A stretch of DNA of 6,006 nucleotides from UKL13-2 sp040006575 (GTDB lineage: Bacteria > Pseudomonadota > Gammaproteobacteria > Burkholderiales > Usitatibacteraceae): assembly GCA_040006575.1 (NCBI GenBank), contig JBDTWS010000205.1, forward strand, positions 1 through 6,006. The letters are read 5' to 3'. A model generated the notes under the pieces. It did no database searches. It saw only the letters and a program-made list of their open reading frames with translations, and had not been told where the DNA came from. Within the stretch, counting starts at the first letter, position 1, and every line of letters starts with the position of its first letter. Position numbers and translations under genes: made by a program. Shown here piece by piece: positions 1 to 5,892 of this stretch.

Positions 1-248
1 AGCCCCTGCGAAAATTGATACAGCGTGGCCAGGCGTTCGGACACCAGGTCCGGGTGCGGTGAGAGTTGATCGTAGGGCAGTGTTTCCCAATCGGGCAGGC
101 GATGCACACGCAGCGCGGGATCGAACCAGCTGATTTCCTCGCGCAACCGCTCCGCGTCCTGCGCGCTGGAGACGAGGATGAATAGCGGGCCATCCGCGAC
201 TGCGCGGCGCGCAAAAAACAGTGAATCAGCGGAGCCGTTCGGCAACAT
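1..248 (-). CDS. mfd: Mfd, transcription-repair coupling factor, N-terminal fragment (runs off left edge)
   Basis: Only the first 82 residues are present. Mfd is a cytoplasmic ATP-dependent DNA translocase that removes RNA polymerase stalled at lesions and recruits UvrA for nucleotide excision repair. The visible part matches the start of the UvrB-homology module: GSADSLFFARRA near residues 5-16, then the hallmark block LPDWETLPYD (51-60), SPHPDL (63-68) and SERLATLYQ (70-78). These align well with the E. coli DWETLPYDSFSPHQD region. The helicase motifs and the RNA polymerase-binding domain lie outside the window. The start is the ATG at 248. The next in-frame codon series upstream reaches a TGA at 279-281 with no usable start, so this protein lacks the extra N-terminal residues (about 30 in E. 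coli) seen in some homologues. The ATG lies 2 bases after the kinase stop and has no clear Shine-Dalgarno, which suggests translational coupling. Family identity is confident. Confidence 0.9.
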   Translation of the reverse strand, partial: MLPNGSADSLFFARRAVADGPLFILVSSAQDAERLREEISWFDPALRVHRLPDWETLPYDQLSPHPDLVSERLATLYQFSQG

Positions 249-250
249 GG

Positions 251-1609
251 CTATTCGACGGTGCGTGCGCCGGACACATCAGGCGATGCATCCCGGCTCA
301 GCAAATGCGCGAGCACCTCGGCCAGTTCCGCTGCCGTCGAAAAACGTTCCTGCGGTTCCTTCGCCAGCAGTCGATCGACGATCGCCTGCAGGTGGCGGAT
401 CCGTTTCGGCAACAGTGGAATTTCTTCGTGCAGGTGATTGAAAATCACCTGCGCCGAATTCTCGCCCGCGAATGGACGTTCGCCCGTGAGCATTTCGAAC
501 AGGATCACGCCGGCGCTGTAGAGATCGCTGCGGCCATCGACCGGGATGCCGCGCCCCTGTTCGGGGCTCATGTAGAACGGTGAGCCCATTACCTTGCCGC
601 TGAGCCGGTTCTTGGTTACACCGCCAATGCGCGTGGAAATATTGAAGTCGATGATGACCAGGCTGCCGTCGCGACGGAAGAAAATATTTTCAGGTTTCAG
701 GTCCATGTGCGCGAATCCCCCGGCATGGACGTCGACCAGCGCCTGTGCGATCTGCTGCGTGATGCGCAATGCCGCCTCAGTCGGCAGCCCGTCCGCCATG
801 CGGCGGCGCAGGTCGCCGGTGGAGAGATATTCCAGCACCACGTAAGGCCACAGGCCGGTAATGCCCGCATCGAGGTAGCGCACCACACTGCGGCCGTTGA
901 GCCCGGCGAAATATTCGTAACGATCGCAGAAACGCCGCACGACTGCAGCGTCGTGATAGGGCGTGGACAAGGGAATCTTGATGACGACGCGCGCCTTGTC
1001 CGTGATGCTTTCGGCGAACGTGACTTGCGCCATCGCGTTGGACGACAGGGTGGCCATGGGCCGGAAGCCATCAATCGCCAGCACCACGCGCTCGTTGTCG
1101 ACCACGAAGGGAAATTGCCCATACTGGCGCGGCGACTTGAGGTCGTTCTCGAGCCCGGTCTTCGCGCTCAACTGGCGGATTGCAGCGGCCAGCGTATTCT
1201 GCGAAAGCGCGTCCTTCAGCAGCACCACTGCGGCGCCGGCGGCGCATAAATTGTCTGCGTCCGGTGCGAGTTCGTGGCTGGTCAGCATGATGATGGGCGG
1301 GCAGTTTTCGCGCTCGCGCAGGCGTTGCAGCGCCGACATCGCCTCGCCTTCCGTGCCGATTCCACCCAGCACGATCACATCGCTTTTCCCGGCGAAGCCG
1401 ATGCCCGAGTCGCGCATTGTTTGCGAGAAGGGATCAACTTCCTCGATCACTGCAGAGGGCAGCGCGACCTTGATGAGCGTCGTCAGCAGCTTCCGATAGC
1501 CGATGGAGCCGACGATGACGGAGATGAAGGGGCCGGGTGTGCTGGGAGTTGCACCCGCCTCTGTGAGGGAGTCGGTACGATTAGGTTTCAACGCAAATCC
1601 GCCCGGCAC
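251..1609 (-). CDS. Receiver-like domain fused to Ser/Thr protein kinase
   Basis: This 452-residue soluble protein has two domains. Residues about 28-147 look like a response-regulator receiver: strand ISVIVGS (29-35), IIMLTSH (106-112) with the conserved Thr110, and VVLLKDAL (128-135) with the conserved Lys132. The acidic pair is absent, and the phospho-acceptor Asp position reads Gly (DVIVLGG, 77-83), so it is probably a pseudo-receiver. Residues about 185-437 are a Hanks-type kinase: VVIKI with Lys211, HMDLKPEN (301-308) with Asp303, Lys305 and Asn308, DFN (321-323) instead of DFG, SPE (348-350), RSDLYSAG (360-367) and ERF (421-423). The glycine-rich loop is degenerate (SSNAMAQV, 189-196), and the helix-C Glu position aligns to Arg230, with Glu232 nearby. 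The catalytic Lys, Asp and Asn and the metal-binding Asp remain, so activity is plausible. No transmembrane segment or extracellular sensor is visible. The start used is GTG at 1609. A TTG at 1591 with GGCGGA 6 bases upstream would give 446 residues. The substrate is unknown. It lies 2 bases ahead of mfd and 45 bases behind fumarase. Confidence 0.88.
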   Translation of the reverse strand: MPGGFALKPNRTDSLTEAGATPSTPGPFISVIVGSIGYRKLLTTLIKVALPSAVIEEVDPFSQTMRDSGIGFAGKSDVIVLGGIGTEGEAMSALQRLRERENCPPIIMLTSHELAPDADNLCAAGAAVVLLKDALSQNTLAAAIRQLSAKTGLENDLKSPRQYGQFPFVVDNERVVLAIDGFRPMATLSSNAMAQVTFAESITDKARVVIKIPLSTPYHDAAVVRRFCDRYEYFAGLNGRSVVRYLDAGITGLWPYVVLEYLSTGDLRRRMADGLPTEAALRITQQIAQALVDVHAGGFAHMDLKPENIFFRRDGSLVIIDFNISTRIGGVTKNRLSGKVMGSPFYMSPEQGRGIPVDGRSDLYSAGVILFEMLTGERPFAGENSAQVIFNHLHEEIPLLPKRIRHLQAIVDRLLAKEPQERFSTAAELAEVLAHLLSRDASPDVSGARTVE

Positions 1610-1619
1610 GTGCCGGGCG
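1600..1619 (-). terminator. Perfect GC-rich palindrome after fumarase; possible weak terminator or RBS hairpin
   Basis: A 20-base perfect palindrome (two 10-base arms, CACGTG at the centre) lies 35 bases after the fumarase stop. As RNA it folds into an 8-bp GC stem with an ACGU loop. On the minus strand it is preceded by AGAAAG and followed by GATTTGCGTTG, so the U-tract is short and interrupted. This fits a weak or leaky terminator that lets some transcripts continue into the kinase gene and mfd. The annotated GTG start of the kinase sits at the centre of the palindrome. The ribosome-binding-like GGCGGA (1598-1603), which would serve the alternative TTG start, overlaps its 3' arm, so a role in translation control is equally possible. 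A dyad of this kind could also be a protein-binding site. The symmetry is certain; the function is inferred. Confidence 0.45.
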
Positions 1620-1654
1620 CTTTCTCAATGATCAGCCGTCAGGTGCGGCGGTGA

Positions 1655-3169
1655 TCAGGCTGTAACGACGGGAATCTTGCCGATCCTGGCCTGCCAGGTT
1701 TTCGGCCCGCTCTTGTGCACCGAATCGCCCTGCGGATCGACTGCCACCGTGACCGGCATGTCGACCACATCGAATTCGTAGATCGCTTCCATTCCGAGGT
1801 CGCCGAAGGCCAAAAGTTTCGAGGACTTGATTGCTTTTGAAACAAGGTAGGCCGCGCCGCCGACTGCAATGCAGTACACCGCCTTGCTGTCGCGGATGGC
1901 GTCGATGGCCACGTCCTTGCGTTCGGATTTGCCGATCATGCCGATAAGGCCGGTTTTCTCCAGCATCGTGCGCGTGAAGCGATCCATGCGCGAGGCCGTT
2001 GTAGGACCGGCTGGTCCGACGGCTTCGTCGCGGACCGCATTGACGGGGCCCACGTAATAGATAAAGCGATTGGTGAAGTCGACCGGCAACGGTTCGCCCT
2101 TTGCAATCATGTCGGTGAGGCGCTTGTGAGCGGCATCGCGGCCGGTGAGAATTTTTCCGGTGAGCAACAGTGATTCACCGGATTTCCAGGTGGCGATATC
2201 GGCCTTGGTCAGCCCGTTCAGGTTAACGCGTCGCGAGGATTTGAAATCAAGCGCCAGCTTCGGCCAGTCTTCCAGCGAAGGCGGCACCAGTTTTGCGGGG
2301 CCGGAACCATCCAACGTGAAATGGGCATGGCGGCTGGCGGCACAGTTGGGTAGCAGCGCAATGGGTTTCGATGCCGCGTGGGTCGGATAGTCGTTGACCT
2401 TCACGTCGAGTACCGTCGCCAGCCCGCCCAGTCCCTGCGCACCGATACCCAGCGCGTTTACTTTTTCGTAAATTTCCAGCCGCAGTTCCTCGGCGCGATT
2501 GGACGGCCCGCGCGCGATCAGCTGGTGCATGTCGTAGGGCTCCATCATTCCCCACTTGGCGATCATCATCGCCTTCTCCGGCGAGCCGCCGATGCCGATC
2601 GAAAGCATGCCGGGCGGACACCAGTCGGCGCCCATCGTCGGCACTTGTTGCAGCACCCAGTCGACCACATTGTCTGAAGGCAGCAGCATGGCAAATTTGG
2701 ATTTGTTTTCCGAGCCACCGCCCTTGGCCGCGACAATCACTTCCACCTTGTCACCCGGCACCAGCTCAACGTGGGTAACACCGGGTGTGTTGTTGCCGGT
2801 GTTCGTGCGCTTGCCGTCCGGGTCGGCGAGCATCGAGCCGCGCAATGGATTGTCGACGTCACCATAGGCGCGTCCCACGCCTTCGTTGACCAGCTCTTCC
2901 AGTGAAAGCCTAGTATCCCATCGCACGTCCATGCCGACTTTGATAAAGGCAATCGCGATGCCCGTGTCCTGGCACATGGGGCGATGCCCTTCAGCAGCCA
3001 TGCGTGAGTTGATGAGGATCTGCGCCATCGCATCCTTGGCGGCGGGCGATTCTTCCTTCAGGTAGGCCGCGTGCAGCGCCTTGATGTAGTCGACCGGATG
3101 GTAGTAACTGATGTACTGGAACGCATCCGCGATGGAGGAGATGAAGTCTTCCTGTTTGATGGTGGTCAT
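1655..3169 (-). CDS. fumA: Fumarate hydratase class I ([4Fe-4S] fumarase)
   Basis: This enzyme interconverts fumarate and (S)-malate in the TCA cycle, in the cytoplasm. The protein has 504 residues, close to the usual ~505-550 for the two-domain class I family. The N-terminal catalytic domain spans about residues 10-285 and contains RPMCQDTG (63-70), NTGNNTPG (123-130), GGGSENKSKF (150-159), ADWCPPG (181-187) and LPNCAASRHAHF (273-284). Cys66, Cys184 and Cys276 match the three cluster ligands of E. coli FumA in spacing. The C-terminal swivelling domain covers about 290-500, with TGKILTGRDAAHKRL, YYVGP, GPTTASRMD and GGAAYL. The start is the ATG at 3169, preceded by a strong AGGAG 6 bases away. 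The cluster makes such enzymes oxygen- and superoxide-sensitive. The gene is co-directional with, and 9 bases behind, the yqhA-like gene. All key residues are present and there is no sign of truncation. Class I identity is very confident; the FumA/FumB symbol choice is only by convention. Confidence 0.97.
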   Translation of the reverse strand: MTTIKQEDFISSIADAFQYISYYHPVDYIKALHAAYLKEESPAAKDAMAQILINSRMAAEGHRPMCQDTGIAIAFIKVGMDVRWDTRLSLEELVNEGVGRAYGDVDNPLRGSMLADPDGKRTNTGNNTPGVTHVELVPGDKVEVIVAAKGGGSENKSKFAMLLPSDNVVDWVLQQVPTMGADWCPPGMLSIGIGGSPEKAMMIAKWGMMEPYDMHQLIARGPSNRAEELRLEIYEKVNALGIGAQGLGGLATVLDVKVNDYPTHAASKPIALLPNCAASRHAHFTLDGSGPAKLVPPSLEDWPKLALDFKSSRRVNLNGLTKADIATWKSGESLLLTGKILTGRDAAHKRLTDMIAKGEPLPVDFTNRFIYYVGPVNAVRDEAVGPAGPTTASRMDRFTRTMLEKTGLIGMIGKSERKDVAIDAIRDSKAVYCIAVGGAAYLVSKAIKSSKLLAFGDLGMEAIYEFDVVDMPVTVAVDPQGDSVHKSGPKTWQARIGKIPVVTA

Positions 3170-3175
3170 GGTGAA

Positions 3176-3180
3176 CTCCT
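3176..3180 (-). promoter_or_regulatory. Strong fumarase ribosome binding site overlapping the yqhA stop
   Basis: On the minus strand the sequence reads TAGGAGTTCACCATG. AGGAG is a near-consensus Shine-Dalgarno 6 bases before the fumarase ATG, and its first bases are shared with the TAG stop of the upstream yqhA-like gene. This fixes the fumarase start and indicates that both are translated from one mRNA. Confidence 0.85.
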
Positions 3181-3754
3181 AGAAATCGTCGCGTTCGTTT
3201 TTCGAGTGTGCGGGTGCGGGTTTGCCGCCGTCCATGATGCGGTCGATCCACGCGATGGATAGCGCCGAGATGATGAAGGCGAGATGGATGACCGTTTGCC
3301 ACATTAGCGTGTGATCGGATAATTTCTCGGCATTGATAAACGACTTGAGCAGGTGGATGGAAGAGATGCCGATGATGGCGGTCGCCAATTTCACCTTCAG
3401 CACGGCGGCGTTGACGTGCGAGAGCCATTCGGGCTGGTCCGGATGGCCGTCAAGGTGCATGCGCGACACAAAGGTTTCGTAACCGCCAACGATGACCATC
3501 ACCAGCAGGTTCGAGATCATCACCACGTCGATAAGGCCCAGCACCAGCAGCATGATTTCCGACTCGCTGATCTTGGCGCTTGCGCTGAAGAATGTGCCTT
3601 CGACAAGATGCACCAGCTCCACGCCGAACTGGTACACATAGATCACCTGCGCCACGATCAGGCCCACATATAGCGGCACCTGCAGCCAGCGGCTCATGAA
3701 TATGAAGTTGGGCAATGGCTTCAGGGGACGCGAATTCACCTTGCGATCGGACAT
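3179..3754 (-). CDS. yqhA: UPF0114 / YqhA-family inner-membrane protein
   Basis: This integral membrane protein (191 residues from this start) belongs to the UPF0114 (TIGR00645, YqhA) family, whose function is not established. It resembles E. coli YqhA along its length: SRWL near the start of helix 1, SNLLVMVIVGGYETFVSRM aligning with YqhA LLVMVMFSGYENFVSQL, and SSIHLLKSF followed by LMWQTVIHLAFIISA and IDR. Four hydrophobic segments are visible at about residues 25-48, 67-92, 123-140 and 152-171, and the C-terminal tail is polar (GGKPAPAHSKNERDDF). The ATG at 3754 is preferred, with a weak AGG about 8 bases upstream. An in-frame TTG at 3769 would add five residues, but it has no Shine-Dalgarno and lies against the U-tract of the preceding terminator. 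The gene sits immediately before fumarase, which suggests co-expression rather than a proven functional link. Family assignment is confident; the role is unknown. Confidence 0.93.
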   Translation of the reverse strand: MSDRKVNSRPLKPLPNFIFMSRWLQVPLYVGLIVAQVIYVYQFGVELVHLVEGTFFSASAKISESEIMLLVLGLIDVVMISNLLVMVIVGGYETFVSRMHLDGHPDQPEWLSHVNAAVLKVKLATAIIGISSIHLLKSFINAEKLSDHTLMWQTVIHLAFIISALSIAWIDRIMDGGKPAPAHSKNERDDF

Positions 3755-3770
3755 GGATTTGCCTGGCAAT

Positions 3771-3807
3771 AAAAATAGGAAAACCCTCGCAGCGCGAACT
3801 GCGAGGG
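3771..3807 (-). terminator. Intrinsic terminator of the cupin-ligase unit
   Basis: Bases 3784-3807 form a perfect 9-bp inverted repeat (CCCTCGCAG / CTGCGAGGG) around a 6-base loop. On the minus strand it is followed at once by TTTTCCTATTTTT (3783-3771), a good U-tract. It lies 43 bases past the CoA-ligase stop and in the right orientation to end that transcript. Upstream, the minus strand carries CCGTTTTTCAT, whose Ts do not pair well with an A-tract, so it appears one-directional. The 81-base gap between the ligase and yqhA-like genes is mostly this element. Confidence 0.85.
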
Positions 3808-3850
3808 ATGAAAAACGGTCAGTTTTCCCCGAGTCTTCGCGCCGGCCGTG

Positions 3851-5491
3851 TCAGGAAGATGACTGCGACGTCGCGATGGCAGGGCTGATTTCCCGACGCA
3901 GAATCTTACCATTGCGGGTGCGGGGGAAATCCGTCGCGAGGTAGATTCGCTTCGGCGCTTTGTAGGCGGCGAGATGTTGCTGGCCGAAAGACTGGAGTTG
4001 TTCGGCGGTGACGGCAGCGCCTGGCTGCGCGATGACATAGGCAACGACCAGCAATTTATCTTTCTCGATTTCCTCGCCGATGCACGCGCAGTCGGCCACG
4101 GCTGCATGCGATTTCAATACCCGCTCGACTTCATAGGGCGATACGCGGTAGCCGAAACTCTTGATGATGTCGTCCTTGCGGCCGAGGAACCAGAGATAGC
4201 CGTCTTCATCGACCTTGGCGTAATCGCCGGTGAAGAAGTAACCATCGTGGCGGTATTTGCTGGTCTCCTGGGGCAGGTTCCAGTAGCGCAGGAAAAGGCC
4301 GGGATCGGATTCGGGAATGGCGATCATGCCTTCCTCGCCGTCGGCCGCCGGTTGCAACGTTTCGGGATCGAGCAGCTTGATGTGATGCCCCGGCTGTGCA
4401 AATCCTGCCGAACCCGAGCGGATGGGGCGGTGAATGCTTTGCGAGAGGTAATACGAAAACTCGCTCATGCCCACGGCTTCAAAAATGTCCATGCCGAAGC
4501 GCGTGCGCCAGGCGGAAAGCATGTCGTCGGATAAATGTTCACCGGCACTCATGCAGAAACGCAGCGAAGGCACATCGGCTTTGGTCGTGGTGGTTTTCTG
4601 CACGATCTGGCGGTAGATGGTGGGCACGCCGATGAAGATGGTGGCCTGGTGCTTGGCGATGAGGCGCGTCCACAGTCCCGCGTCATTTTTTCCTTCGTGC
4701 ACGATCACCGTCTTGCCGCGATACAGCGGATCCATCAGGCCCGAGCCCAGCACGTAGGTCCAGTTGAATTTTCCGGAATGCAAAATGCGATCGACGTTGT
4801 GCGGATCGAAGTTGAACCAGTATTCCGACGCCGGTTCACGGCCGATCAATGCGCGATGTGCGTGCAGCACACCCTTGGGGTAGCCGGTGGTGCCCGACGT
4901 GTAGACCAGGTACGCCGGATCGTTTGCGCGCGTCGCGTGTGGCGCAGACCAGGCAGTGATGACGTCGAGTGCGGGTTTCAGGTCGATGGCGGGAATCGCC
5001 GTGCCGTCGATACGTTTTCCCTTGCCGGAGAGCAGCACCAGTTTTGCGTCCGGTGATTCGCCAATGCGGGGCGCCAGCTGTTCCCACGCAGCGTGGTCCA
5101 TCACCAAAACGGTTGCACCTGAATCTTTCGCGAGGTAAAGGACTTCTTCGGGTGTCAGCAAGGTGGATGTCGGCACGGCGATGCAGCCTGCCTTCATCGC
5201 GCCCAGGAATGCCGTTGGATAGTCGAGGCTGTTAGGCAAGCGGATCAATACGCGGTCGCCCGGATTGACGCCATGCTTGCGCAGCAGTTGCGCGAACTGG
5301 CTGGTGCGGGCCGCGAGCTGGCCGTAGGTGGCGGTGACCGTACCCAGTACATCATCTTCCACGATCATGGCGATGCGGTTTTCAACATCCGTACCAACGT
5401 GAGCATCGGTGCATGCCACGCCGATGTTGAAGAACTGCGGCACCTGCCATGTCCAGGCGGGGAAGGGTGGGAAGCTGGCTTTGGCGTTCAT
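3851..5491 (-). CDS. AMP-forming acyl/aryl-CoA ligase (ANL superfamily), substrate unknown
   Basis: This enzyme of the adenylate-forming (ANL) superfamily activates a carboxylic acid with ATP to an acyl-AMP and then, most likely, to the CoA thioester. The 546 residues are full length. Motifs appear in order: YTSGTTGYPKG (197-207, phosphate loop, followed by VLHAHRALIG), GVPTIYRQ (288-295), SAGEHL (315-320), GMSE (341-344, adenine/substrate region), YFFTGD (418-423, ribose-binding Asp423), GRKDDIIKSFGYRVSPYEVE (437-456, hinge and CoA-binding region) and PRTRNGKILRRE (523-534), where Lys529 is the catalytic lysine. The overall character recalls benzoate-CoA ligase and medium-chain acyl-CoA synthetases, but the substrate cannot be read from sequence. 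The start is ATG at 5491. It overlaps the cupin stop as ATGA and has only a weak GGA upstream, so translation is probably coupled. Nothing looks broken. The paired cupin suggests an aromatic or small organic acid substrate, which is inference. Confidence 0.93.
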   Translation of the reverse strand: MNAKASFPPFPAWTWQVPQFFNIGVACTDAHVGTDVENRIAMIVEDDVLGTVTATYGQLAARTSQFAQLLRKHGVNPGDRVLIRLPNSLDYPTAFLGAMKAGCIAVPTSTLLTPEEVLYLAKDSGATVLVMDHAAWEQLAPRIGESPDAKLVLLSGKGKRIDGTAIPAIDLKPALDVITAWSAPHATRANDPAYLVYTSGTTGYPKGVLHAHRALIGREPASEYWFNFDPHNVDRILHSGKFNWTYVLGSGLMDPLYRGKTVIVHEGKNDAGLWTRLIAKHQATIFIGVPTIYRQIVQKTTTTKADVPSLRFCMSAGEHLSDDMLSAWRTRFGMDIFEAVGMSEFSYYLSQSIHRPIRSGSAGFAQPGHHIKLLDPETLQPAADGEEGMIAIPESDPGLFLRYWNLPQETSKYRHDGYFFTGDYAKVDEDGYLWFLGRKDDIIKSFGYRVSPYEVERVLKSHAAVADCACIGEEIEKDKLLVVAYVIAQPGAAVTAEQLQSFGQQHLAAYKAPKRIYLATDFPRTRNGKILRREISPAIATSQSSS

Positions 5492-5892
5492 GCGGGACGT
5501 CCGTGTTGTTCAATGGCGATGGCGGCCGACCAGTCGCGCGCATAGGCCGCGCGGAAATTGATGGGCGGGGAAGTGACTGAAATGTAGGTGAAGGGAATGG
5601 CGCCGGTATTGTGAAAACCATGGCGATCGCCGTCGGCAAATCGCACGACGTCGCCTGCATGAAATGCGTCGGATTTTCCGTCGCCCAGCAGCAGCGTGCC
5701 TTCACCTTCGAGTGCAATCCACACTTGCTCGGATGTGTCGTGCTGGTGTGTGGGATTAATGAGTCCCGGCGGCACGGTGACCTGGGTGATGGTCATGCGC
5801 GTGGAGGTGGAATTTTCCGGGAACAGCAGCTGGCGCGATTCGATGCCGGCGTTGACCAGGAGGGGGATGGTGGCTTTGCGGATTAATTCCAT
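5488..5892 (-). CDS. Small single-domain cupin protein
   Basis: This 134-residue cytoplasmic cupin has no signal peptide. Cupin motif 1 is G43-X5-H49-X-H51-X3-E55, followed by VWIALEGEG (57-65). Motif 2 is G80-X5-A86-X-G88-X2-H91-X3-N95, with Ala where the usual Pro stands. His49, His51, Glu55 and His91 form the complete expected metal-binding set, so a bound divalent metal is likely. Length and architecture fit the small cupins, which include dioxygenases, isomerases, decarboxylases and non-enzymatic sensors, so no reaction can be named. The start is the ATG at 5892, where upstream sequence gives only a weak GGA. The stop overlaps the CoA-ligase start by 4 bases (ATGA), so the two are almost certainly one operon. 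A role in supplying or processing the ligase's substrate is plausible but inferred. Confidence 0.88.
   Translation of the reverse strand: MELIRKATIPLLVNAGIESRQLLFPENSTSTRMTITQVTVPPGLINPTHQHDTSEQVWIALEGEGTLLLGDGKSDAFHAGDVVRFADGDRHGFHNTGAIPFTYISVTSPPINFRAAYARDWSAAIAIEQHGRPA

Noticed and set aside
1600..1619. CACGTG-centred palindrome as a transcription-factor operator
   Set aside because: Its position right after a stop codon and its RNA-hairpin form fit a terminator or translation-control hairpin better. There is no second copy or nearby promoter to support an operator.
178..1654. Several long plus-strand open frames opposite the kinase gene (for example 221-583, 707-1249 and 963-1499)
   Set aside because: They are antisense shadows of a gene with clear kinase and receiver motifs. 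Their translations are Arg/Ala/His-rich with no recognisable domain, as expected from GC-rich reverse complements.
2247..3428. Minus-strand overlapping frames of 98-145 codons within fumarase and across the yqhA junction
   Set aside because: They are out-of-frame readings of two well-identified genes, with low-complexity composition and no domain.
3769..3769. TTG at 3769 as the start of the yqhA-like gene
   Set aside because: It has no Shine-Dalgarno and adjoins the U-tract of the preceding terminator. The ATG at 3754 is more credible, although the TTG cannot be fully excluded.
3974..5056. Plus-strand open frames of 186 and 173 codons opposite the CoA-ligase
   Set aside because: They lie wholly inside a full-length ligase with every ANL motif intact, and their translations show no known family. 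They are shadows.
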